A stretch of DNA of 64,000 nt from Pyxicephalus adspersus (lineage: Eukaryota; Chordata; Amphibia; Anura; Pyxicephalidae): assembly GCF_032062135.1 (NCBI RefSeq), contig NC_092859.1, forward strand, positions 84,419,433 through 84,483,432. The letters run 5' to 3'. The notes beneath the pieces were generated by a model. That model saw nothing but the letters and a program-made list of their open reading frames with translations, had not been told where the DNA came from and did no database searches. The position numbers and the translations under genes were made by a program. Positions 10,986 to 23,524 of this stretch are shown piece after piece. The stretch's first letter is position 1; every line of letters starts with the position of its first letter.

Positions 10986-13974
10986 TTCCACTCACTGAAT
11001 CTGTTGTGTTGTTTAACACCTGAGGTTAGATATAAATAATTTTACAGACTGCTGAGGACCAGATTTATTATATATAGCCTGCTTTGTAAAACCATGGAAT
11101 TGAAAGAGGGTGCACTTTCTTTTTCACATGACTTGGTATTTGAATTTTCAAAGGCAATCTGCCACAAAACACTTGAGAAGACTGAAGGAAGCAGCTATTC
11201 ATCAGTTCACATGGTAGTTCTAAAGCTTTTCCCCCAAGTCACCAAAAAGTAGTATGTGGTTTATAAAATGGGGAATGGCTGTCTTCATCAGAATATTCTC
11301 ATGCAGGTAATTAGATTTGTGACAAAATCCCTTTAAGGAGCTGAGAAAGAAGAACTTTGCTCCTCCAGCACTTGCATTGATCCAATAATCACTCTGAGCT
11401 AGAATTGTCAGTTAAAATGTGATTTCTCATGTAATTCACCTTAAAGTTATGCAGTTTAGGTAAATATATGACTCGCCTGCCAAAAATTGCACAAAGAAGC
11501 TTTTGTGAGAGGTTCCAACTTTTGTTAACAAAGCACGCTAACACAGACAATGGTGATGTGAGTCTTACACGTTGAGTACAGTCATCAGAATGGCCAGAGG
11601 AAAACCTGGATAACCGAGAATATCTGTATTGAAAAGGAAGGAGCCGTTATTTTCTGTGCTTTGTAAAAAAAAACTGATTTCCATTATCATATTATTTAAC
11701 CCCAGGCATAGTATTTTATTTAATTTAAAGAATATTGCATGGTTATCACTCAAATACCATCAGCTTCAAGCTTTGAACAACTGTCACAAGAAGGACAAAA
11801 AAGCAGAAATGCTGTCGGAAACAATTCCACATATGTGCAACTCACAGTTGGCTTGGATCTCCAAACTATTGGCACGTTCGCTGATTTGTCAGATTCATAT
11901 ATGCCAACTATTTGGGCACAGGTACAACTAGAGTCATTTATTCTGTATACCAATGCCATTGAGTGTCTTTGCAGCTCTTTAGTAAGTGAGGAATATGTAT
12001 TCTTTTTGAATGAATGAAAAGTACATTTCCATGTTACCGCATAAAAGTACTGCACACATTTTTAAGGCATTTCCAGATCTGTATCATACTTTGTTACATT
12101 GCGACATATAGATTCATATATTCCGTCTATAGTGATGGTCTATGGACCGAATCTTTGAATCTGGCAAAACATAACAATGTAATTATTTCCCTAAGTATAC
12201 TTTTCCATTTAAATACAGCATTTTTGTTTTGAAGTACTGCAAAATTCTTTTATTTTAAGACCATCAAATATATTTGGGGAAATAGCTGAAATATGTATCA
12301 GTTTATTAATCTAATATTATCTATGCTCTGTCATTGTATTGGTTGGATTTATGTATATTGTCATAAAAATTATAAATGATAAAGAAACTTCTTGTTTGTG
12401 AATGTTCCTTATTCTTTCAAATCATGGCATATCCAGCAGTAGCTAGTCACATTCAGACCTTATGCTGGTTTCATGAACCCACAGGCGTGTGCTGCCTTGT
12501 TTGCTCTATAATGTGGTACTGTGTTCTGGGTCTTTGTGATCTGTTGGCAGTCAAGATCTAGGCAGCCTTGAGGGTCACAGTCGAGAGGTGTCTGCAATAC
12601 AAACTCCACAACACCAACCCCAACTCCACCAGAGCCTGCCCCAAGGTGAAAGCCTTCTGCCACCTGCACAAGGAGCCCATCCTAATTTCAGTGGTATTTT
12701 CATATTACAACCAATTTTTACTAATGAAATACCAATAAATTCATTGTTTAGTTACCGAAAAAAGTTTTGGAAGGAAACCTAATTTTTATCTCGTTAGTCA
12801 TATTTAGCTATTTATTTTACCACTCATCTCTTGAGGTTAGGATTCATCAGATGCAGCCAATGCTTAATCTCTGTACATAATTACACATTCCACAGATAGT
12901 CATTTGGTTGTCATATGATCAAGATCAAGGGCTCCAGAGATAGTGTTTACATGTATAATGACAGGAGGTTGACCTTTGCATTCTCCTTGTCACATCTGCT
13001 ATGACTCCATTGAAGCAGGAACACTCTTCTTTATCTATATTTGGAACCATTTAGTGATGTTAGACCTAGTTATATTTATTGCATTTTCCATCCACATAAT
13101 AATCCTCATATAATGTGCTATTTCTATACTGAGAACAACTTATGAGAATGTGTGCTGCTTTGATTGCTAAATGGTATTTGACTGTTTTTAGATTTAATGT
13201 TCACTAAAACCAATATACTTTATCAGGTTAAATAGGAAACATAAACATATTCATATCCTAGGGACAATTTGTGAGGTGTACATAGCTTTTCTGTGTGTTA
13301 TGGTAACACAAACATTGCCAGAACACAACATTAAAAATCCAGGTCTTATATTTTATTATGGCTTCAGGTAAAGATGCTGATAAAACAACACTGATAGACT
13401 GATTCCTAAATTAATTGATTCATAAATTAATTTTCAGCAGTGTGTGGACAATAGCACACCTAAGCACCCAAAGGTTCTTACATTGCACCCAAAGACAAAG
13501 AAAAAAGGACAACGTTCAAGGAGCGTATATTAAACATGGTGGTGGATGCTGAGTATGGCCTAAAGGTTCATGGAAAAATATATTTAGGTTCTTTCCAGCA
13601 GTGTACCCCTATGAACTTGTATACAGGTGCTCACCTATGGTGGCTGGAAACCTTCATTAGTAATCATTTTCAGCGATGACAGGAATGAACGTACACTGCA
13701 CAGATATCACTGTTTGTTCTGTAAAGTCAGGAGGACATGGACTGTATCCTCCCTATTCAGAAATAGCAGCAATCGTTCCTGTCAGTCATTAAGTGATCCA
13801 GCAGGATGGATCTCAAAATGACCTTGGAGGGACAGCTGTACAGACATACTGTAGGTTTTTGCCTGAGACAATCATGTACAATAATTTCAACATAAATCAA
13901 GTCCCCTTTCCTGCAGCAAGCAGATCCTTTCCTTTCCAGCTGTTAGCTAATGTGTAAACCTAAAGAAAAGAGAG
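10986..13974. other. intergenic, nothing firmly recognised
   Basis: Mostly AT-rich. A GC-richer patch at about 12544-12690 reads as a Cys/Pro/Gln-rich peptide in two frames but has stops and no family match. A second patch at 13620-13830 carries a 64-codon open frame without motif. Confidence 0.6.
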
Positions 13975-13978
13975 TTAA

Positions 13979-14307
13979 GCTACGTACACACGTCAGATTT
14001 TTATCGCCCGATAATCGGCATCGGCCAATTATCGGGCGAAAATCTGCCGTGTGTACAGTCGGTGTCGTCCATCGTCCGGACGACCGACCTGCCGGATCCA
14101 CGGACGATGGACGACGACCGATCCTAATGAAAGGGAAGGGGAGAGCGCGCAGCAGGGTGCCGCTCCGTCGCTCTCCCCCTCCCCTCTCCATAGAGCATGA
14201 ACGGTGCTGTATGTACAGCACCGTTCATGCATCGTGCACTCCCTTGTCGTTGGAAAGGATCGTGAAAGATCCTTTCCAACGACAAAAATTGGAAGTGTGT
14301 ACACAGC
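13979..14307. mobile_element. 329-bp multi-hairpin TTAA MITE, copy 1
   Basis: TTAA at 13975-13978 and 14308-14311 flank ends GCTACGTACACAC and GTGTGTACACAGC. The inside is a chain of stem-loops: 13984-14056 (arms around ATCGCCCGATAAT), 14064-14115 (GTCGTCCATCGTCCG arms), 14132-14184 (GGGGAGAGCG arms), 14195-14230 (GCATGAACGGTGCTGTA arms, 2-nt spacer) and 14246-14283 (GTCGTTGGAAAGGATC arms, 6-nt loop). CpG-rich, no transposase. Nearly identical to 25822-26150 and sharing its ends with 21817 and 40819. Superfamily by TTAA target: Kolobok- or piggyBac-like, not decided. Confidence 0.88.
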
Positions 14308-14311
14308 TTAA

Positions 14312-15289
14312 GACCTTACATTTGTAGATGAGAGGAGCTGTAAACTTGAGTATAAATGTCTACCTACTGGAGACACCAAGAAGCCATTTAGAGATACAAG
14401 TAACCCGCATCCAGCCAAGTAGGTTGGAAGCTGATAAATTGACCCAAAATATCAATTTTGTATGGGCCTGACTTTCTGTAATGAACCAGCAATCAGTGGT
14501 AATTTTGAAAATAACATTTGTGTCTAGATTTTTCAACTGAGTTGTAAGAATTTGTGTACACAATCTACATTTTATTTTTATATTGTGGAAGTCTATTATT
14601 GGTTACCTGTAGTGGAGAGATCATTATGAGATGACCTGAATTCTGAAACAGCAAGCTTTTCTGCAGCACTGATAATATACCAATACTTGTATTCTACAAA
14701 CATCACCTTTGCTCCGATACTTATCACTGCTTTTAGAATGTGAAAGCCACAATTTTACAACCTTCTGTACAATCTGTGTTTCCTAGATAAACATCCTTTG
14801 TGTTTTGCCTTTCTAAATGAGTAAATAAATGAGTATAACCCAGGAATAATATACCAGTGAATAATTCACCACAAAAATACAAGATTGTAAGATAGACAAG
14901 AAAAAACAACCAAAACAGATAGTGGCTGAAAACAATCATCGTAGTGAATAGTGAGAAATTTGCTACAATTAAATTGGGAAGAGGAATTCTTAAACACAAA
15001 TGCAGTCTCCTGGTGGGTCTATGGCATTCACAAAGGTATAATACAGAAATCTTAGATTATGGGGATCCCTGGCACTTTCAGGTCACAACTTGACTTAACA
15101 GCTCGCTACCTTCTAGATGCATCTTGGAAGATTAAGGTCTTTAGACTTTCTCCTCTACACAATGCCTAGAAAAATATGTCTGTTTCTATTCTTGGTTTTA
15201 CTGAGACCATTTTCATTCATTTTCATTTCATTTTCAAGTTCAAACATCAGAAAAAAATAACAAAAGCACCTAAGGAATGCAAAATATTA
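14312..15289. other. intergenic, nothing recognised
   Basis: AT-rich sequence between the multi-hairpin element and the SINE-like copy. No gene or repeat family seen. Confidence 0.7.
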
Positions 15290-15563
15290 GGGGCAGCACA
15301 GTTGGCTCAGTGGCTGTCGCTTTTGCCTTTGTGGTACGGGGCCCCAGATTTGAATCTTGGCCAGGATGCCATCTGCACAGAGTTTGTATGTTCTCTATAT
15401 GTTTGTGGGGGTTTCCTCCCACATCCCAAAAAATGCAGTGAGAATAAATGGCTTCCCCTCAAAGTTTTGGCCTTTTTGAGGGACAGTTATTGACATGAAT
15501 ATAAGCTTTGTAAAGCCCTGTGTAATATGTCGGAGTGATAAAAATACTGTGTAATAATATTAG
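15290..15563 (+). repeat. tRNA-derived SINE-like element, plus strand
   Basis: It opens GGGGCAGCACAGTTGGCTCA with a tRNA-like head and a B-box-like GATTTGAATCTTGG. The conserved body CCATCTGCACAGAGTTTGTA, then GTTTCCTCCCACATCCCAAA, follows. The tail CTTTGTAAAGCCCTGTGTAA, TATGTCGGAGTGATAAAAAT closes it. This body is common in fish and frog genomes. I do not assign a formal family name. Confidence 0.82.
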
Positions 15564-18500
15564 TTGGTTCCTATAAATTTGAATGTGAACATTTTTTGTC
15601 TGATTGCACAATATATTCTCTATGGAGTACAAGGTATGTGTGATTACATTAGCATTATCAGACAACTAGAGACCAACAGCATTAAAAATGGACAGGCTCA
15701 ATATGTTTTTCCCTGATTGAGAAGAGATGGGAGATAAAGGTAAAGGTAGCTAATATAAAATATTTTTTTAATTGCCTAGACTGGGGAGGTTGGCCAGTTT
15801 GTATTGAATAATAAATGTAAAGGTTTGTCAAGCTCTTCTGAGGTCTTAAAGATCAGATTTCCCATTGTATGACCAGCCTCAAATGCTCTAAAGACCACAA
15901 CGGTAATAAAATATAGGCATCATGTAGTAACTGCAATTACTTGGGTTTGTTTTTGAGCTTATCCCTGTGTTCCTATTGAACCTGTTACAGTTTAGGCCTC
16001 ATAGGCTTTTCATTGGGTCTCAGTCTCTGGCCCTGTAGAGATTAGGCCTCACCACATCTACTGCCAACCATATGCCAGAGTTTCAACTGCTCAATGAGGT
16101 TCTGGAAATTTACAAATGAATTGCAGGGATGGATTTTATACCTAGAATGGATCAGGGTAGATTTTAATTTGTAATATGTAAAGTAATACCGCTTCTATAG
16201 TTTTTATTTTAGCAGGTGTTGTGCTTACAACATTTCTCACTGTGCTCTCTATTAGGGCCGGTGAGAAAGGAATTTCTCTATTTAACTGGTATCTCTCCTC
16301 AACGTAGATAATTGTTCCCTCTTGGCTTTGTCTTGACAAGTCTGCAGCTATGTACTGAGATCCAGGTTGAAAGTATGTAACAATAATTTCTGACTTATAT
16401 GTAATTTAGACGGAATTGTCATAAATCTTTATGTCCCACAACTGTATGCAAAACAGAAGCTCAGATCAAGTATCACAAAACGGCAGCTTGCAGTTTCTTT
16501 TTCAGGTGAAGGAGCCATATGTGTACCGTGTACTTAACATAAGACACCTACTGCACAGGTTTTGCATGGTAATTTTATCTTTATTGGGGACACTATAGGA
16601 TATTACCATCAGTAAAAAACTCTGCTACTGAATGTTCTGTGAACAGATATTGAGCAAGTTGAATCATATATCTGGGGATGTTTTGCTTTCAGTAACTGAT
16701 ATGAATGCTGGAACACTTTCACTATGACTCATATGACAGCAATTTGACTTGTATATTGACTCAATGCAGACAGATAAAAAAACAAATCAACTATATTATT
16801 TAAAGGTGTTTGTGTTTAGAATGTGTACAGACTTTCTGATCTGTATATACCATCAGAAGATCAGTAGATCACAGGATAGAGTTTTGTTAAAAAAGGCAAA
16901 GAAATACATCAATTAGTAAAGAATACTAATTATCACTGGGCCTACAGATGTACATGGATCATTACTATAGGTCTATTTACATTTCAATTTCAAATATAGA
17001 TGAGTTATAACTATATCTTTTCCTCTTGCATTACCTTAATATTTACCTAAAATGCATATGATTGTTTATCTAACTTAAATTTCTGTTACTATTCTGTGTT
17101 CTTATGCTAGATCCATATATGATTCTCATAGACCCCTGAGGAAGCCCATACGGCAAAATCCGTTGAGATTTATACCTTTTTACAAGCACCTTTATACATG
17201 GTATTCGCAACATGGGACTATGCATTTGAGTAGGAATAAGCTGTATAGCTGTAAAAAAAACCCTTCTTTCTATCTTTTTTTGTGTATAACATTATAAGGG
17301 GCTGGCACCTAAAATATAAATGATACTTTTTAGGTAAGAGGAGGTACTCATCCTTCACTCCCTTGTACTCTCTGCCACATCTTTCAATGCAATGTTGATA
17401 CTATAGCTTCCTTGCAGTCATTTCATGTCCACATAAATGTACTGGCTCCATGATGAGTTTTATGTGTAATAAATCACTATATGCCTTTTTATCCTTGAGG
17501 CCCAATATGTATGGATAATGAAAATTAATTTGTTTTTTAGTGCTGAGCAGTGTACCGGAGTGTCTGGGTGTGTTGGGAAAGTTTGTTTCTAAGTCCTGTG
17601 AGCTAAAGAATGTCATCAAAATGTGTAAACCCGTTACAGAGAATTATCAGCTTTGGGAAGACTGCACAAACTAAACAAATCCCCACTGCATTGTTATATT
17701 TAAACATTTTTCATCACAGTAAAAAGAAAAGTAATAAAAAAGTGATAATTTTAATTCACATCACATATATCTCATAAAATGTAACATATTCCATTAAACA
17801 TCTGAGCTGTATTACCGTGGGAGTAATTCTGGGTCTTTTATTACTGTAATTTAGTGAAATCTCCCTTTGATGTTCTTTATGATTAAATCCCTGTTAGTTA
17901 CTAATGTAGCATTGATAAATTGAACCCAATCAGTAATCATGCAGCACAAAATCCCTCACTAATGCATACAACAGTTAATATTATTGATGGATTAGTTGCT
18001 CTATTACATCTGTCTGCATTTTGCAGCCTGTGAAATATAATTCCAGCTTTACATGCCACAGTTTTTCAACTAAAATGAAATGTTTATTATTGTTACCTTT
18101 CATTAGCACATACAGTAGAAAATATTTATTAATTGAATGATAAAATATAGTTACCTGATATCATTGATGAAGAATTAATACCTACCATGTGAGGGGTAAG
18201 AAGCTTCATCTGTAACATTTAACTTAACTGATAGCTTTACAGAGAAACATCTCACGGAGTAATGAAGTATGGTAAGATTTCTACTATGGAAATCTGTTTT
18301 AAATTATATTGTTACATCTTATGTCGTGTTATTCATTATATAGATTTAAACTGATGTCATCACTTCAGAATTTCTGAACCTCCAGGAACCTTTTTTGTAT
18401 TACCATCTACCTCCTTTGGGTTTAAGAAATTTGTTGAAAGGATTTGTCTCAAAACATTTTTTATGTCTATTGGGAAAATCAGATTCTTAAAATCCTTAAA

Positions 18501-20491
18501 TTTTAGGGTGTGTAGAACCTTACCTGATAAAAATATAAGAGGGTGATTATCGCCTCTACCATCCTCTGGTTACAATATTTACTTAAAAGAGAAAGTGACC
18601 AAATCAGAATGGGTCAGTGAGAGAGGAAAGCAATATCCTGGGCCAATTTTTCTTCTCTTTTGTGATGTATTATTTGCTCCAACCTATTTAAACGATGTAA
18701 AGGTGGCCATATACATAAAAATGGTATCCATGCTGAACCTAAAGTGCTTTATTCATACAAGCTTGCTTGTATATGGAAAACACACAAAGATAAAGGCTAC
18801 ACCAACTTTTTGAAAATGTTCCTGCTGAAAGTGACCCACTTTTAGGTCATTCAGTACCCTGCAAAAAAGGTTTGTCCACCACTCAGAAGCCCTATGTTGG
18901 GACACTCCCTTGAGCTGAAAATAGGCTTGGCCACACCCCAGGTAAATATACAGTCTAATAGTAAGGCTACAGCAGCACTCGCATGATGCCCATTGAAAAT
19001 AAAAGCTTTATTATTCATGACAACAAAATGAAAGCCCCACCTGGGATCTGTTTCACTGACGCATTTCACCCAAAAGCTTAGTCATGGAGAATTATGACTA
19101 AGCCTTCGGGTGAAACTTAACAACCCTACTAGCAAACAGAAAGGCATCTAATGTATATGGTACCTCAAGGCTTTATCTGAGATGATGTGGTTGAAACTGA
19201 TAATGTGCTCAGACATTAGCTGATCGTGAAATGTAATAATTTTAACTGTGAAATATGTCAGAATATCTATGGTATCCCTGGTTAGCCATGAATAGGCTTA
19301 GCAAAGCTCTATACAGTTGGCAAGTTCAAATTTCTTGACAGCTAAGTAGTACCTCTTCTTTCATGCCATGAGATGGAAGACAAACCAGGGTATATGTAGG
19401 ATAATAAACATCCACCTATGATCTTAAAGTGTATTATGATACATTCCTGAAGAAAGATCCTTCAGAGGATAGATCACTTGTTAACATCTGACAATCATCT
19501 GAAGCCCTTTGCTTAAGAAACATCATCAGCAACACTTATCCTCTTTAAAATGAGGGGCTGTAAGTCAGTAAAGAATGCTGGTAGAAGCTAAATATTTTCC
19601 CTGGGGTATTAATGGCAACTCAGAAGTTTCCATGTCATGAAACTGTAGACAAAAGTTGTTCTATTGTTCTATTAACTTTAAATTGGATTTATGTTCACAA
19701 TAAAGTTGAGTTAATGCAAAGCGGATATACAAAATTTCCTATAGAAAATACATTTTACCATATTTACATTTTCACAATCTATAAAACAGCTAATAAAAAC
19801 GCATGTGACATTAGGGTCCACATTTTTAATTGTATGTCTTGTATCATGAAATGGCTTTGCAACATAAATAAATCTTTTTGAAGACAACAAATAATATAAA
19901 AACATGAAAAATACAGTCATTTAAGGTGTCTATAGTGTGGGTTCAGCTCTATAGCTTACTAAACCCCATTGTCCTGTTTAAAAAATAAAAAAGCAAAAAG
20001 AAATATTCGCAATAGGTATTAACAATTAGTAAAGTGCTTTGTAGAACATACTATTTACATTTTAAAGAAGTTCTTGTGCACAGATCTCTCCCCAATACTA
20101 CCCCAACTACTGTTGTTTTTTTCTGTCGCTCCTATGAAGAACCAGGTGGCCTACATTTCAAGGAGGCTGGTTGGAGCACTTCCTGAATGTCAAAATTCAG
20201 TATTTTTTTCTTTTGTACCTTCAGTATTAAAAAAAAAAGTCAGTAGAGACTTCACTTTGCACAAGTTGCCATATGACACACATCGTTATTTTATAACATC
20301 ACAACGCTGTTGGAACACTTTGACAAGGAGGAGCTGATTCATTCTTAAGAAGTTCTGTCTGGCAGCAAATGTCCATGTCTTGTAAAGTGTCCAGATATTA
20401 TATCATCGCAATTGTCTCGCCATTTTTTCATGTGCTTTTACACCCTCCCCTGTCCTTTGTAATATTTAAACTTTGACCTCCAAATGTCTCC
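15564..20491. other. intergenic and probable ntn4 3' UTR; repeat-derived hairpins
   Basis: The right part probably includes the ntn4 3' UTR (minus strand), whose end is unknown. GACCCCTGAGGAAGCC with CGGCAAAATCCGTTGAG at 17130-17167, and an inverted repeat at 19059-19118 (TTTCACCC ... GGGTGAAA), resemble fragments of dispersed elements common in frogs. No other gene was recognised. Confidence 0.6.
19059..19118. repeat. inverted repeat (hairpin) of dispersed-element type
   Basis: TTTCACCC and AGCTTAGTCAT on the left pair with ATGACTAAGC and GGGTGAAA on the right, around GGAGAATT. Similar wording (aagccc..gggcgaaacgcgt) recurs in frog repeats as I recall them. Confidence 0.6.
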
Positions 20492-20497
20492 TTTATT
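20492..20497 (-). promoter_or_regulatory. candidate poly(A) signal AATAAA close to ntn4 stop
   Basis: The plus strand reads TTTATT, so AATAAA lies on the minus strand only about 33 nt after the stop codon. That is unusually close for a vertebrate 3' UTR. Another AATAAA on the same strand lies at 19007-19012, about 1.5 kb downstream, and an ATTAAA at 19825-19830. Which is used cannot be decided from sequence. Confidence 0.25.
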
Positions 20498-20529
20498 TTC
20501 CTGTTTAAGTGCTCTGTTTTCTCCCTTTG

Positions 20530-20666
20530 TCATATGCAATCTTTTTTTAGAATCTCCATTACTTTCTTGCCCAGGGCAGGTTTCCATGGTTGGACAAAAC
20601 TTTTCATATTGACAATGAGACGACCAGTGCGTACATCTTCATACCCTGCAACCAGGTATTCCAGAC
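20530..20666 (-). CDS. ntn4: netrin-4, terminal coding exon (end of C345C/NTR domain, stop)
   Basis: This is the last coding exon of netrin-4, a secreted laminin-related basement-membrane protein that binds laminin gamma chains. On the minus strand an AG acceptor lies at 20668-20667. The exon completes a Gly codon split with the previous exon and reads LEYLVAGYEDVRTGRLIV, then NMKSFVQPWKPALGKK, ending KKDCI and a TGA at 20532-20530. This matches the extreme C-terminus of vertebrate netrin-4 as I recall it. The final Cys is the sixth cysteine of the C345C domain. The exon holds 137 bp (two bases, 44 codons and the stop). The 3' UTR must continue to lower coordinates. Identification is by recalled family similarity; frame, splice site and stop are seen directly. 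Confidence 0.95.
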
Positions 20667-22532
20667 CTATGGAGATCACCTCGTATTAGTATAAAACAAT
20701 TCATATATTTATCATCCTGTTAATGATAAACTTAAAAACAGAACAATAGTTTATGTTTGACCAGTATATTCTCACTTTATGGTCCATGGTAACAAGCCTC
20801 ATATTGTGAAATCTCACCTCAAAGAAGCTGTTAAATACATATATTTGTGAACTAACCTAAAATATGAAATATTAGTCACCCTTGAGCTCCAGACACTATT
20901 TACAGTAGGCAAGGTTGCCAGTTGGCAAGGTTAGGCTGGCAGCCTTACTTTTCTCCTTTGTAGCAATACAGCTTGGTCACTAGCCTGCCCTAGTCTGTGA
21001 ATAATGTAGCAAAAACAAATTGGGGTTGTCCATGTACTTTCCTTTTTCTCAACAGTTTTCAGAAAAGGAGTGAGCAAAGTAATAAAACCGATTTATTTAG
21101 AGTGCTCCTCTGCCTAATTCCACTGAAAATAGCATCATATGCAGGTACCTATACTATAAATATGTACAATTATAGAAAATGTTTTAATGCCAACATAACT
21201 GGATTAAAAGGTGTTTTTTGAGGCAAGGCAGTTGTTCCAGTTTAAACTGTAATAAAACAATGAAACACAAGCAAAGGTATAATTACATGTATATTGTTTT
21301 ATAGTCCTTCAAGACAGTATTAAACCCAGGTGTAGTTACGTCAGCTCATAAAGAATGTGTACCCAGAAATTTGCTTAGTAGAAAAGTGTAATCGGAAATG
21401 TTGGCAACTGCTTGATGATATCCATGTACTCTGGCAATGACTGTGCTGGTTTTCAGGATGATAAACAATATCACAAATATCTTATTTAAAAAAATATGAC
21501 ATAAAAAGTGCACAAAGCAGTGATATGCAATACCATGTGTAATCAGTATTCAATAACTTGCTATGATTTAATTATGTAAGTTGATCTGCAATTGCTTGCT
21601 CTAAAGATTAAAAGCACACATACATATAATTGTTTAAAAACCTATAGTGACAAAATTTACTGCTTCTTTGAACAAGGGATGGGAGAAAATAAGACCAAAG
21701 CAATTAGTCTGCCTATTTGATTTTAGGTTAAGGATATCAAGATGGTGTCCATAAGTCACATGACAGGACAACATTCTAAGAGCAGATCTGACATCTGTTT
21801 GGTCAGGTAGACTTAAGCTACGTACACACTTCCAATTATTATCGTTGGAAAACGAACGACGAACGATCCTGCACGATATCTACGAACGATCGTATAGCAC
21901 CGATCCTGCACATAGAGATAACGACACGATCGTTCGTAGATATTGTACACACAATATATACGATCGTTTGAGCGATAGAGGAACTATGTGCACGACAGGA
22001 AAGTGAACGAACGTTCGTTCATTACGCATGCTCAGCTCATGGACGATCAACGAACGACCGTACACACGAACGATGTTCAACGATCGTCGTCAAATCCGAT
22101 CCGCCGGTCCGGTCGTTCGTTTCCAACGAGTTTCCTCGTTCGTCGGCGTCGTTGGTTACTTTTTTACGAACGATTTTTTACCCAATCGATCGTTTGTCGT
22201 TCGATTGGAACGATAAAAATTGGAAGTGTGTACGCACCTTTACCAAATCAGTAACTTAGAACATCTGTGTAGTATTCAATCATCCAATCATGTGAAAAAG
22301 AATTCCTGTGTTTAAATTCCTTGCACAATTGGGTATTTGTGGTGTTAACATATCCACTGTGCTAAATGAACTTTCATCAACTTAAGAAAATCAACCCCAA
22401 TAAATAATTTAAATTTAATTCTGCTACAAAGTGAAAAAAATGTAACTTTGTGTCCTGCTGTAAAGTACATTACTGTCCACATTTTCCCAAACCAATCCCA
22501 GGTTTACCTTTATAAAGTCAGAGATACTGTAC
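20667..22532 (-). other. ntn4: ntn4 intron (last), contains one MITE
   Basis: This 1866-bp intron lies between the last two coding exons, GT at 22532-22531 and AG at 20668-20667. It holds the 422-bp TTAA-type MITE at 21817-22238. Otherwise it is AT-rich, and I see no further gene. Confidence 0.9.
21817..22238. mobile_element. long TTAA-type MITE related to the 329-bp family
   Basis: Left flank TTAA (21813-21816), end GCTACGTACACACTTCCAAT; right end ATTGGAAGTGTGTACGCACC followed by TTTA. It is dominated by CGTTCGT/ACGAACG words and includes a stem with arms ATATCTACGAACGATCGT (21878) and ACGATCGTTCGTAGATAT (21926). The outer ends match those of the 329-bp elements while the core differs, so it is probably mobilised by the same transposase. 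Non-coding. Confidence 0.82.
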
Positions 22533-22703
22533 CTGGATTTAGAATGGGACACGTGCAGCCACGATTTGTCCAAGATTCTGGATACAGAGTCCTCTTTCCT
22601 TTTACAATCTTCAACTTTGTCATTTTCAAAACCTTTTTAATCTTCACGTTCACTTCTGCGTGAGACCCTCTATCATGGGCTGACAAAATCTTTGTTTTCA
22701 AAA
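22533..22703 (-). CDS. ntn4: netrin-4, C345C/NTR domain core exon
   Basis: This 171-bp exon has its acceptor AG at 22705-22704 and donor GTAC at 22532-22529. It starts in phase 1, completing a Val codon, and ends in phase 1. It encodes VLKTKILSAHDRGSHAEV, then a very basic stretch (VKIKKVLKMTKLKIVKGK) and ESWTNRGCTCPILNPG. The basic run and the Cys-Thr-Cys motif are characteristic of the netrin C-terminal C345C module, which supplies heparin or matrix contacts in netrins. No stop or frameshift interrupts it. It is separated by a 1866-bp intron from the last exon; that intron contains a 422-bp MITE. The assignment to netrin-4 rather than netrin-1/3 rests on the KILSAHD and RGCTCPILNPG segments, which I recall from netrin-4. 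Confidence 0.96.
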
Positions 22704-23524
22704 CTATCCCAGAACAAAAAAAAAATATGTGGAACAACATAAAAATAACAGAATACAAAACTGTTTTTGCTAACAATTAATCATCCTAACAAAAACACCA
22801 AAAAAAAATTGAGACACTGATCAAATAAAAATACCCACTAGTGCAAGCATTACAGTACAACTAGAGGCTCATGTATAACAGTGTAAACATGTTCCAAATC
22901 TAGGTACTTTATGATAAATAAAGTGCAGATGCCCTGATTATTAGGTGCTACACCATATAAATAGTTTAATAGGAAGGTATATGCTATTTTATTGAAGCAG
23001 GACAAAGAGCAATTATAATGAGAAAAACTGTAAATAAATCTGAATAAACTCTTACCTAATCAGTAAACTAAAATCTAACTGGTTGCTATGAATTGGCTTG
23101 GGCGTCATGAATGCTGTGTTTATTAATTTACTAAATATGGCTTCTATTTTTCTCTAGCTGTGCTAAGTAGGATTAGATAGATTATAACCACATGACTAAA
23201 CTAGTCATATCAGCACAGATCATTCATTAGTGGCATAGGAACAAAGACTGATGAGATTTCAATTAGGACTTGGGACCTCTTACTCCAGTGGGTCTGTAGG
23301 GGCCCTTCTTTTGAGCACTGTCTGGCCACTCACTGTTGTACACAGATCAGGCAGAAGAAAACTTCTACCATTGGCTTCCTTTTCCAGGCTCTGCATTAGA
23401 TAATGCCATCTGTCAGAGCCTGGCAAAGGAAAACAGCAGTAGAAAATATCCTTTACCAGTTCTGATTACAAAAGTAAGCAGCCAGCAAAGGTATATTCAT
23501 AGGTGAACTTCTAGGGTACCATGC

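Noticed and set aside
13950..14327. 125-codon plus-strand and overlapping minus-strand open frames
   Set aside because: Same MITE artefact; both strands are open because of the palindromic stems.
15290..15563. A functional tRNA gene at the SINE head
   Set aside because: Only a degraded tRNA-like promoter is present, without a foldable cloverleaf, and the body and tail match other dispersed copies.
1..20000. A neighbouring host gene downstream of ntn4
   Set aside because: No open frame or splice-flanked segment matched a protein family I recognise; only transposase fossils and repeats were found.
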